From positions 1-64,000 of the forward strand of contig JAZUCU010000026.1 of assembly GCA_045639325.1 (NCBI GenBank): DNA of 64,000 nucleotides. The letters are read 5' to 3'. Under the pieces are notes generated by a model that saw only the letters and a list, made by a program, of their open reading frames with translations, searched no databases and was not told the DNA's origin. Positions 52,192 to 59,966 of the stretch are shown here, in pieces. The DNA is from RGIG8244 sp045639325. Its GTDB lineage: Bacteria; Verrucomicrobiota; Lentisphaeria; Victivallales; UBA1829. Every line of letters begins with the position of its first letter. Position 1 is the first letter of the stretch. The position numbers were made by a program, and so were the translations under genes.

Positions 52192-52551
52192 ATGAACGTG
52201 ATTGACAAAATCGAAAAAGAACAGTGCAAAGCCACTGTCACGGATTTCGCAGTTGGCGATACCGTAACCGTTGCCACCAAGATCGTGGAAGGTTCTAACG
52301 AACGTATCCAGAAATTCACTGGTGTCGTTATCGCACGTAAAAACAGCGGAATCCGCGAAACTTTTACTGTACGCCGGGTTTCCTTCGGGTGTGGGGTCGA
52401 AAAGATCTTCCCCATCCATTCTCCCCGCGTTGACAGCATCACGGTAGATCGGAAAGGTTCCGTCCGTCGTGCAAAACTGTATTACCTGCGCGACAAAATT
52501 GGCAAAAAAGCCAAAGTCAAAGAGCAGAAGTATGTCGCTCCCGGAAAATAA
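52192..52551 (+). CDS. rplS: 50S ribosomal protein bL19
   Basis: 119 residues from ATG 52192 with GGAGGAAA. Marks: FAVGDTVTVATKIVEGSNER, FTGVVIARKNSGIRETFTVR, HSPRVDSITVDRKGSVRRAK. Large-subunit protein at the 30S-50S interface. Its 3' end overlaps rnhB by 20 bp. Confidence 0.95.
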   Translation: MNVIDKIEKEQCKATVTDFAVGDTVTVATKIVEGSNERIQKFTGVVIARKNSGIRETFTVRRVSFGCGVEKIFPIHSPRVDSITVDRKGSVRRAKLYYLRDKIGKKAKVKEQKYVAPGK

Positions 52552-53239
52552 GATTTCCGATTCATCTTGCAGCGGGGATACTTTCCTCGCTGCGGACAGT
52601 CCCCTGTTGAGTTTTGAGTCTTCTCTCGCTGAACAGGGGATTTTTTATGCCGCCGGTATTGATGAAGCCGGCAGAGGCTGCTGCGCCGGTCCCGTCGTCG
52701 CGGCCGCAGTTCTTTTTACCAAAAAAGACTGCATCCCTGCGGGTATTTTCGACTCGAAACAATTGTCCGAAAAAAAACGTATGGAATTGCGCCGGAAGAT
52801 TATGGAAACTCCGGGCGTGTATTATTCGGTAGCGGAAATCTCCGCAGAAGAAATTGATGCTTCCGACATTCTCCGTGCCACATGGAAAGCAATGGCGAAA
52901 GCTCTTTCCGGCATCATCCCTCCCGCCGAATTTGCGCTGGTCGACGGCAATCCCGTCAAAGGTCTTCCTCTCCCATCACAAAACATTGTCAAAGGCGATG
53001 CAAAATCTGCATCCATTGCGGCAGCAAGTATTCTTGCAAAAACACATCGTGATTTGTTTATGATGGAAGCCGCAAAAAAATGGCAGGAATACCAGTTCGA
53101 TGTTCATAAAGGATATTGTACAAAACTGCACACATCCCTCATCGAAAAATTTGGTCCCTGCCCGATCCACCGGAAAACATTCGAACCGGTGCGATCCATT
53201 CTGAATCCCCCGGATATGGTCCAGGGGGAATTGTTCTGA
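52532..53239 (+). CDS. rnhB: Ribonuclease HII
   Basis: 235 residues from ATG 52532, which lies inside rplS. Cleaves RNA at ribonucleotides in DNA. First acidic motif AGIDEAGRGCCAGPVVAAAV, KGDAKSASIAAASILAK with later catalytic Asp/Glu, and HKGYCTKLHTSLIEKFGPCP. An N-terminal extension of about 30 residues precedes the core. Ends the ribosomal operon, facing the GDPD gene at a 6-bp gap. Confidence 0.92.
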   Translation: MSLPENKISDSSCSGDTFLAADSPLLSFESSLAEQGIFYAAGIDEAGRGCCAGPVVAAAVLFTKKDCIPAGIFDSKQLSEKKRMELRRKIMETPGVYYSVAEISAEEIDASDILRATWKAMAKALSGIIPPAEFALVDGNPVKGLPLPSQNIVKGDAKSASIAAASILAKTHRDLFMMEAAKKWQEYQFDVHKGYCTKLHTSLIEKFGPCPIHRKTFEPVRSILNPPDMVQGELF

Positions 53240-53245
53240 AAAAAA

Positions 53246-54004
53246 TTATTTCTGAATCAGATTCATCAATTTTGCAGCACAGTTGCTTGTGATGCCATCC
53301 ACTTTTGCATCGTAGTAATAACGGGCACCTTCTTCGGTATCCATTGTCCAGACTGCCACCTGATAACCTTCGCGCTGCAGTTTCAACACGAAATCAGCAT
53401 CAAAGAATTCGATGAAACCGTGTGCGTCGAGACCATCGGCTTTGATATCATAAAGGATGTCCATGACTTCTTCGAAATCGGGATGATATTTGCCGTTGTC
53501 ATCTTGTCCGAAACCGGTCAGCCAGAGAGCTTTCACATCCGGGTAAGCAGCTTTGAACTGGCGAATCATTTCCTTGTAGAAAGAAATGACAATGATCTGA
53601 TCTCTGGAAACGCCGGAAGCATCGACTTCTGCCATCATTGCAGGAATCAATTCGGGAACATCGATCTTCAGTTCAACGTAGAAAAGTTTGCCCGGTTTGA
53701 GAACTTTCAGCGCATCGGAGAAAAGGGGAATTCTTTCCCCTGCATATTCGGCTTTACCATTGCAGGCATCCAGTTTCTGCAAGTCGGCATAAGTTGTTTC
53801 TGCAATCAGGCTGTCAACGCCACAACAGCGTTTTGTGTTGGCGTCATGACCGCATACGATTTTGCCATCGGCGGTAAAATGAATATCGGTTTCCATGCCG
53901 TCAGAATCGCGTTCCATCGCAAGTTTGAAAGCGGCGAGCGTATTTTCCGGAGCATCAATTGATTCTCCACGGTGAGAGATCCATTTGGGAGAGGACATCT
54001 TCAT
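53246..54004 (-). CDS. Glycerophosphodiester phosphodiesterase family protein
   Basis: 252 residues, cytoplasmic by sequence. GDPD TIM-barrel marks: WISHRGESIDAPENTLAAF with His and the RG pair, MERDSDGMETDIHFTADGK with the acidic metal ligands, and VCGHDAN with the second His. It hydrolyses glycerophosphodiesters to an alcohol and glycerol-3-phosphate. Start ATG 54004 with AAAGG. Its own promoter reads away from sfsA. It does not lie in a Ugp operon. Confidence 0.88.
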   Translation of the reverse strand: MKMSSPKWISHRGESIDAPENTLAAFKLAMERDSDGMETDIHFTADGKIVCGHDANTKRCCGVDSLIAETTYADLQKLDACNGKAEYAGERIPLFSDALKVLKPGKLFYVELKIDVPELIPAMMAEVDASGVSRDQIIVISFYKEMIRQFKAAYPDVKALWLTGFGQDDNGKYHPDFEEVMDILYDIKADGLDAHGFIEFFDADFVLKLQREGYQVAVWTMDTEEGARYYYDAKVDGITSNCAAKLMNLIQK

Positions 54005-54043
54005 AATATAAACCTTTCAATAATTATGTTGAGGATTTCTCTA

Positions 54044-54071
54044 AATATACAACACTTCATACCATTTTCAA
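54044..54071 (-). promoter_or_regulatory. Predicted promoter of the GDPD gene
   Basis: Minus strand TTGAAA (54071-54066), 16-nt spacer, TATATT (54049-54044). Confidence 0.6.
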
Positions 54072-54104
54072 GAAACTTCCGTAAAAAAATCAGAAATTAT
54101 AAAC

Positions 54105-54132
54105 TTGACTTTAGCCGTTCCGGATGTATAAT
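54105..54132 (+). promoter_or_regulatory. Predicted sfsA promoter giving a leaderless mRNA
   Basis: TTGACT, 16-nt spacer TTAGCCGTTCCGGATG, TATAAT. Only 8 nt lie between the -10 box and the sfsA ATG at 54141, so the transcript would begin at or next to the start codon. The spacer closely matches that of the tatA promoter. Confidence 0.7.
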
Positions 54133-54140
54133 ATCCCATT

Positions 54141-54830
54141 ATGAAATATTCAAACGTCATACCCGGAATTTTCCTCAGCAGGCCCAACCGTTTTATCGCG
54201 GAGGTCATGATCGACGGCATCCAGCACCGTGTGCATGTAAAAAACACAGGCAGATGCCGGGAATTGCTCGTACCCGGAAATACGGTCTATCTGGAAATAT
54301 CGGATAACCCGGAACGCAAAACAAAGTACAGTCTCATCGCCGTGGAAAAACGCCGCCCTGCCCCGCTGCTCGTCAATATGGATTCCCAGGCGCCCAATCA
54401 GGCAGCACACGAATGGCTGAAACGTCACGCCGGATTTTCTCCCGGTGCCATCATTCGCCGGGAAGTCACATACGGAAAATCCCGGTTCGATTTCTGTATC
54501 GAGGATGGTTCCCGCAAGATTTTCGCGGAAGTCAAAGGTGTCACATTGGAACATGACGGCATAGCATCGTTCCCCGATGCGCCCACTGAACGGGGTGTCA
54601 AGCATCTCCGCGAACTGATACAATGTGTTGCAGACGGCTTGGAGGCGTGGGTGATTTTCATCGTGCAGATGAAAGAAATTTCACTGTTCCGCCCCAATGA
54701 TGAGACACACCCCGAATTCGGTGCCGCGCTCCGGGATGCAGCCGCAAATGGCGTTAAAATTCTTGTATTGGATTGCGATATTACGCCGGACACCATGACC
54801 GTTTCCGCGCCGGTAAAATATGAATTGTAA
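54141..54830 (+). CDS. sfsA: SfsA-family nuclease
   Basis: 229 residues. SfsA family, with an OB-like N-terminus and a PD-(D/E)XK-like C-terminal half: FIAEVMIDG, HVKNTGRCRELLVPGNTVYL, the nuclease segment YGKSRFDFCIEDGSRKIFAE with VKGVTL, and FPDAPTERGVKHLREL. First described for maltose-gene stimulation and later reported as a nuclease. The start ATG 54141 matches the family N-terminus; there is no Shine-Dalgarno and almost no leader. cca follows after 12 bp. Confidence 0.93.
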   Translation: MKYSNVIPGIFLSRPNRFIAEVMIDGIQHRVHVKNTGRCRELLVPGNTVYLEISDNPERKTKYSLIAVEKRRPAPLLVNMDSQAPNQAAHEWLKRHAGFSPGAIIRREVTYGKSRFDFCIEDGSRKIFAEVKGVTLEHDGIASFPDAPTERGVKHLRELIQCVADGLEAWVIFIVQMKEISLFRPNDETHPEFGAALRDAAANGVKILVLDCDITPDTMTVSAPVKYEL

Positions 54831-54842
54831 GGGGAGAACAGG

Positions 54843-56060
54843 ATGATTCAATTTCAGGAAGACACCAATCTTTTTCAAGCCGTGCTCAAAATCTGCCGTC
54901 TGATCCGTCAGCATGGGGGCCGCGCGGTATTGGTCGGAGGATGCGTGCGGGATGCCCTGCAGAACAACCCCTGCAAGGACTTCGATCTGGAATGTTACAA
55001 TATTTCCGCCGAAAAAATTCAGGAAATTTTGAAAGATGATTTTGCCCTTGATCTGGTCGGCATGAGCTTTGGCGTGATGAAAGTTCATCATTTCGATATC
55101 GATATCGCTCTGCCCAGACGGGAGAACAAAACCGGCGCCGGACACCGTGGATTCATGGTCGACTGCATCCCCGATCTCACGTTTGCGGATGCCGCCGCTC
55201 GCCGGGATTTCACCGTCAATGCCATGATGTATGACCCGTTGGATCAGGAATTCATCGACCCGTGGAATGGCAAGCAGGATCTGGAACAAAAAGTATTACG
55301 TCATGTCTCCGAACACTTTTCAGAAGACCCCTTGCGCGTTTTGCGTGCCATGCAGTTTGCCGCCCGGTTCGACTTTACTATTGCGCCGGAAACCATTGCA
55401 TTATGCCGTCAGATTCCGGGAAATGAATTGGCTCTCGACCGGATTGCCGCGGAATGGGATAAACTGCTTCTGAAAGGGAAAGCGATCGCCGTCGGAATTG
55501 ATTTTCTTGCACAATGTCAATGGCTGCCGGAGGAACTGAACAGCATCCCGACTGCGCCGCTGAATCGTATCCCGCAACATCGCACCGGACAGGAAAAAGA
55601 AGACCGGATTCTTGCATTGACGGTGCTGTGTCATACATTGCCGACTGCGAAAATCAACGCATTTCTGAAAAAAACTTACCGGCTCAACGGGCTGGCGGAG
55701 ACCGTGACGGCATTGACATCACACCTGCCGGAATTATCCGGATATCAGGCAAAACCGGATGGAGCATTGCGCCGTCTGGCACTTGCGGTGAAGAATACGG
55801 ATTTGTTGTTGCGTGCGGCGGAATGTTGTTATCCGGCACAGCAGCAACTCTGGAACGAATTACGGAAACACGCAGAAGACTTGCAGATTCTTCACACACC
55901 GCCGACTCCGCTTCTGCAGGGACGTGATTTATTACAGCATGGCATCAAGCCGGGCCGTGAAATGGGAGAGCTGCTGCAAACGGCATTTGATGCTCAGTTG
56001 GACGGACACTTTACGGATCACGCATCCGCCCTGTTATGGCTTCAGAACAAGTTGAAGTAA
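54843..56060 (+). CDS. cca: CCA tRNA nucleotidyltransferase / poly(A) polymerase family protein
   Basis: 405 residues. Nucleotidyltransferase head domain: VLVGGCVRDALQ, the catalytic DFDLE, then RRDFTVNAMMYDP with DPWNGKQDL, and the RNA-binding helix RVLRAMQFAARFDF. Adds CCA to, or poly(A) onto, RNA 3' ends; the split between the two is not settled by motifs here. No HD domain is evident. It follows sfsA by 12 bp, which would place it on the leaderless transcript. Confidence 0.88.
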   Translation: MIQFQEDTNLFQAVLKICRLIRQHGGRAVLVGGCVRDALQNNPCKDFDLECYNISAEKIQEILKDDFALDLVGMSFGVMKVHHFDIDIALPRRENKTGAGHRGFMVDCIPDLTFADAAARRDFTVNAMMYDPLDQEFIDPWNGKQDLEQKVLRHVSEHFSEDPLRVLRAMQFAARFDFTIAPETIALCRQIPGNELALDRIAAEWDKLLLKGKAIAVGIDFLAQCQWLPEELNSIPTAPLNRIPQHRTGQEKEDRILALTVLCHTLPTAKINAFLKKTYRLNGLAETVTALTSHLPELSGYQAKPDGALRRLALAVKNTDLLLRAAECCYPAQQQLWNELRKHAEDLQILHTPPTPLLQGRDLLQHGIKPGREMGELLQTAFDAQLDGHFTDHASALLWLQNKLK

Positions 56061-56069
56061 GCAGAAACA

Positions 56070-57773
56070 TTATTTCTGCGCTGCGACGTTACTATCGCTT
56101 TCCTTTACCTTGTCATCCTGACTGCCCCATATCGCTAACAATACAATGAGAAAAATAGGCACCCCTATCAACCACCAGGCAGACCAGTAAAATGCAAGAA
56201 TACAGCAAAGGCAAATCGACAGCCAGGAAACAACCCGCGGGAAAGAATAAATCAAGGGGAAGAACAAAGAGCTGCAGAGCAAAACCCCCATCATGTGATA
56301 TGACTTTCCGCTGGCACTAATACAAAGAGCCAGCATGAAACTCAAATAAACGTAAAGGCCTCTGCACTTTTTAGTTTTTGCAGGTATTGTATCGATCATG
56401 CAAAGACAAAACATAACAAGAGCCGCCAGGATACAGGCAAACCACCACCATCCACTGTGGAACAGACTCAAGCAAAATGTAGCCATAAACAAATTACATA
56501 ACAAAAAGTACCAATTTTTTCTAAACAAAAGCAGCGCGGCATAAAGTATTGCCACTGTAATGGATGATCCGATAGGCTCTTTTACAGCAAGTGAGCCGGA
56601 CAACGCAAGAATCAAAAATAACGTCAATACATAATCGACAAAAAATCCGATGATTCGCTTTATCCAGGAAGTTTTCTTTTCTGTTTCCGGCTGTTTAACT
56701 TCCTTTTCAGGCAAAGACACAGTCTCGACTGCGGCATCCTGCACATTTTCCGTTTTAATCTCATTCGTCTTCGAACGTTTTTGTGTTTCATGCCAACTAA
56801 AGAGATCATTCAAGGCGTCGATTGCATCCTGCGTCAATCCAGTCTCATAAATCCGTTCGCAAGATTCCAAACGTTGCTTGAATTCCTCTTTCCAGTCAAA
56901 TCTGCCATTTTCGACAAGGACTTCCGCTTTGGCATACAACTTGTTATATTCTTTATCAAGTTTCCGTTCTTCCTCTGATACAGCTTTCGAGTTTTCACTT
57001 TCAACCATTTTTGCGGCATTCGGATTTCCCCACAATACCGGATTGATACCGGGAGATTTATGAAGTTCCGGCGTTTGATTTCCGGAAAATTTATGCTTGC
57101 TGATAAATGTTTTCAAACGTTCGGTAACGTTATTTGCGATTTCATCCAACGTAAAGAATTTACCAGATTCAAGACACTCTTTCAACGCAAGTGTAAAAAT
57201 ACCATGTCCGGTTTCTTCAATCTCAAAGGCTCGCTCGCCGCCTGCACAGGAACAAAGAATCACAGGGGGCAGCATTGCTGCATCCGCAGATTTTTCTTCC
57301 GCAACTCTTTTCATTGTCATACCGCGGGACTGCTCAGCAACACCGGCAGAACGGGCTCCGTGATACACCGATTCGCGGCAGGAGTCGATAACAATAACCG
57401 TCTGCACTCCCGGTTTCTTCGTCACCAAGCTTTTCAGCATATTGATTGAAAATGCATCATGCCATTCATCGCCAAGCAACTGGGTACCGGTAGTCAACAG
57501 CAAATGGTTATTGCGCTCTTCGACACCATGACCGGAGAAATAGAAAAAGAACAAATCGCCTTCACTCAAAGTTTCCATTCTTTTCTGAATGGTTTTTATG
57601 ATTTCACCGGAACTCACGTCATGGAGAAAATCAACCATGCCATGGGTATATTCTCTCAAAAAAAGGCCATAAAGAGTATCAGCATCTTTTCTTGCGCATT
57701 TCAAGGATGCCAAGGGTTTGTTATAATCATTAATTCCGACAAATAACGCAGCTCTCTTCATTTTTTTATCCAT
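56070..57773 (-). CDS. Membrane-anchored caspase-like protease (peptidase C14 family)
   Basis: 567 residues. Residues 6-250 form a caspase/metacaspase domain: ALFVGINDYNKPLASLKCAR at the start, catalytic His82 in YFSGHGVE, catalytic Cys132 in VIVIDSCRES, and CSCAGGERAFEIEE. A charged helical linker (about 255-370, EEERKLDKEYNKLYAK) leads to about seven or eight C-terminal membrane helices (from about 373). No WD40, TPR, NACHT or other sensor domain is present. Start ATG 57773 is kept; ATG 57761 has the better GGA spacing. It is a single-gene unit. Prokaryotic caspase homologues are linked to stress death and phage defence, but no partner is adjacent, so function is an inference. Confidence 0.85.
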   Translation of the reverse strand: MDKKMKRAALFVGINDYNKPLASLKCARKDADTLYGLFLREYTHGMVDFLHDVSSGEIIKTIQKRMETLSEGDLFFFYFSGHGVEERNNHLLLTTGTQLLGDEWHDAFSINMLKSLVTKKPGVQTVIVIDSCRESVYHGARSAGVAEQSRGMTMKRVAEEKSADAAMLPPVILCSCAGGERAFEIEETGHGIFTLALKECLESGKFFTLDEIANNVTERLKTFISKHKFSGNQTPELHKSPGINPVLWGNPNAAKMVESENSKAVSEEERKLDKEYNKLYAKAEVLVENGRFDWKEEFKQRLESCERIYETGLTQDAIDALNDLFSWHETQKRSKTNEIKTENVQDAAVETVSLPEKEVKQPETEKKTSWIKRIIGFFVDYVLTLFLILALSGSLAVKEPIGSSITVAILYAALLLFRKNWYFLLCNLFMATFCLSLFHSGWWWFACILAALVMFCLCMIDTIPAKTKKCRGLYVYLSFMLALCISASGKSYHMMGVLLCSSLFFPLIYSFPRVVSWLSICLCCILAFYWSAWWLIGVPIFLIVLLAIWGSQDDKVKESDSNVAAQK

Positions 57774-57800
57774 GTGGTTGATATTATTATACTACAATAT

Positions 57801-57829
57801 AATATACACTGAACATTTATTATTTTCAA
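57801..57829 (-). promoter_or_regulatory. Predicted caspase gene promoter
   Basis: Minus strand TTGAAA (57829-57824), 17-nt spacer, TATATT (57806-57801), about 20 nt upstream of the transcript's first codon region. Confidence 0.6.
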
Positions 57830-57845
57830 ATTTATTTCCTAATTT

Positions 57846-57893
57846 TTGCGGTAATTTCATAATTTGCAATTATGTTTGCGATAATTTCATAAT
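57846..57893. repeat. 18-bp direct repeat in the caspase-GH20 intergenic region
   Basis: TTGCGGTAATTTCATAAT (57846-57863) and TTGCGATAATTTCATAAT (57876-57893) differ at one base and are 30 bp apart, about three helical turns. A perfect 7-bp inverted repeat CATAATT-TGC-AATTATG (57859-57875) joins them. They sit just upstream of the caspase promoter and about 45 bp before the GH20 promoter, the place expected for an operator. Confidence 0.65.
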
Positions 57894-57938
57894 ATGTTGT
57901 TACGGAAAATTTTTATAAAAAAAAGTTGAGACGCATCA

Positions 57939-57966
57939 TTGAAAAAAAATTGTTTCATGCTAATAT
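57939..57966 (+). promoter_or_regulatory. Predicted GH20 promoter
   Basis: TTGAAA, 16-nt spacer, TAATAT; about 38 nt before ATG 58004. Confidence 0.5.
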
Positions 57967-58003
57967 ACCAAAAAGCATAAAATAATCACAGGAGAAACCT
58001 ATC

Positions 58004-59875
58004 ATGAAATGTAATTGGAATCCGGAAAATACACCCGCCGAACTTTACTCCATGCTCCGCACTCTGGCGGAAGAATATCCCGTCGCCGAAAATCCGGCAG
58101 AAGCAAATATCCGGTTTGTCAAGGTCGATGATTCGGAAACATTATCCGTCAAACGCGATGGCAATACATTTGTCATCACTTACGGCAGAACCGCATTTGC
58201 TGCACGCGGACTGGCTTATGTCATGGCGGATATGGAATGTGCGGAAAAGATAGCCTTCAAAACATACGGCATTCTTTTCGACTGCACACGCGGCAACATT
58301 ATCACAGTCAAACATTTCAAACACTGGCTGCGCCGTCTCTCCCTCATGGGATACAATATGGCGATGATTTATACAAAAGATGCCTATCAGCTGCCGGATG
58401 AACCTTATTTCGGCTACATGCGCGGCGCTTATTCCATGGCGGAAATCAAGGAAATCGATGCCTATGCAAAACAGTTGAATATCGAAATCATCGCATCCAT
58501 TCAGGCGCTGGGACATCTGGAGCCCATCCTCCGCTGGCCTGCCTATTACAAGGTCCGCGATACCGGCTGTACCATCATGGTTGATAACCCCGAAGCCCTG
58601 AAACTGGTGGAAAAAATCATCAATTTCTGGAGCGAAGCCCTGACTTCCCGCCGCATCCATCTGGGTATGGATGAAACACACGACCTGGGCAGAGGTGCAT
58701 TCATGGATCAGAAGGGATACGAAAGCCCGTTCAGCATCTACAACCGTCACTTGGGGCGCGTTTGTGAAATCTGCAAAAAGTTGAATCTGGAGCCCATCAT
58801 CTGGTCCGATATGTATTTCCGCTACGCCAATACCACACAGAATTATTACGATACCACCTCCGAAATTCCGCAGGATGTCAAGAACGCCATTCCCTCCATG
58901 GTACAGCTCTCCTATTGGGATTACTATCATCGGGATGCAGAAATTTATGAAAAAATGCTCACCCGCACTTCCGATCTGAATGGCAGTGCCCCGTTCATGG
59001 CATCCGGCGTTTGGACTTGGGGCAGAATGTGGACCGATTACGAAACAACGCAAGCAACCGTGCGCCCCTGCATCAAAGCCTGTCATAAAGTCGGCGCGCA
59101 GGAAGTCATTTACACTCTCTGGGGTGACGATGGCGGATATTGTGAATTTGACTCTGCCTTTGCCGGTCTTGCCTGGGCAGCGGATTATGCCTATAATCAG
59201 GAACAGGAAGATGAAGAACGTCTTGCAAAATTCTATCAGGCGGTCTGCGGCACCTCCTATCAACTCCAAATGGCTTGCGGAAAACTCACCTACACTTACA
59301 CGCTGGATAGCGGCGAAGTGGTCAAAGTTCCATCCAACCTGATTTTCTGGGACGACCCGCTGTTGGGGATTGCGTGGAATGAAATGAAATCCCAAAAGCA
59401 CAAAACCGATCTCATCGACTGTGTGCTTGCCGATTTCCGCGAAGTCCGCGATCTGACCGCGGCACACCGTAATGACACGGCAGCAGGTCACATTGATCAT
59501 GCCTGGAATATTGCCAATGTAGCAGTCCGGAAGTTGGAATTCCGTCAGAAACTGTTGGATGCCTACAAAGCAAAAGATAAAGCGGCCTTGAAAGAGATTG
59601 CAGAGAATGATGTTCCGCAGATGATCGAAGACTTGAACCGCTTCCTGGCATCCTACCGGACACAGTGGAAACGCAGCTTCAAACCGTTCGGTATTGAATT
59701 GATGCATATCCGCATGGGCGGTTTGTGCGAACGTTACCGTGAAACAGCGCGGATGATTGAAGAATATCTCAATGGCGAAATCGACTGCATCCTGCAGCTG
59801 GATGAAAAATACGAGACCAACGGCAATCTGCATTTTCAATACCAAGGTCTTGCAACCGGCGGATTTTTCATTTAA
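58004..59875 (+). CDS. Glycoside hydrolase family 20-like protein
   Basis: 623 residues, no signal peptide. A short N-terminal beta domain, then a TIM barrel with GYNMAMIYTKDAYQL, SIQALGHLEPILRWPAY, and IHLGMDETHDLGRG, the Asp-Glu pair used by GH20 enzymes for substrate-assisted hydrolysis. WSDMYFRY and YTLWGDDGG follow. The C-terminal 150 residues are helical. GH20 removes terminal beta-linked HexNAc or related sugars. Start ATG 58004 follows AGGAG. First of four consecutive same-strand carbohydrate genes. Confidence 0.82.
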   Translation: MKCNWNPENTPAELYSMLRTLAEEYPVAENPAEANIRFVKVDDSETLSVKRDGNTFVITYGRTAFAARGLAYVMADMECAEKIAFKTYGILFDCTRGNIITVKHFKHWLRRLSLMGYNMAMIYTKDAYQLPDEPYFGYMRGAYSMAEIKEIDAYAKQLNIEIIASIQALGHLEPILRWPAYYKVRDTGCTIMVDNPEALKLVEKIINFWSEALTSRRIHLGMDETHDLGRGAFMDQKGYESPFSIYNRHLGRVCEICKKLNLEPIIWSDMYFRYANTTQNYYDTTSEIPQDVKNAIPSMVQLSYWDYYHRDAEIYEKMLTRTSDLNGSAPFMASGVWTWGRMWTDYETTQATVRPCIKACHKVGAQEVIYTLWGDDGGYCEFDSAFAGLAWAADYAYNQEQEDEERLAKFYQAVCGTSYQLQMACGKLTYTYTLDSGEVVKVPSNLIFWDDPLLGIAWNEMKSQKHKTDLIDCVLADFREVRDLTAAHRNDTAAGHIDHAWNIANVAVRKLEFRQKLLDAYKAKDKAALKEIAENDVPQMIEDLNRFLASYRTQWKRSFKPFGIELMHIRMGGLCERYRETARMIEEYLNGEIDCILQLDEKYETNGNLHFQYQGLATGGFFI

Positions 59876-59898
59876 TTGAAAAATTTACGGAAAAAAAT

Positions 59899-59926
59899 TT
59901 GACATTTCAGGATTGTGTTTTAAATT
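59899..59926 (+). promoter_or_regulatory. Predicted MFS transporter promoter
   Basis: TTGACA, 16-nt spacer, TAAATT, about 40 nt before ATG 59967. Confidence 0.6.
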
Positions 59927-59966
59927 ATGCGATTGTTTTTTAATTGCATATAGAAAGACTTGAAAC

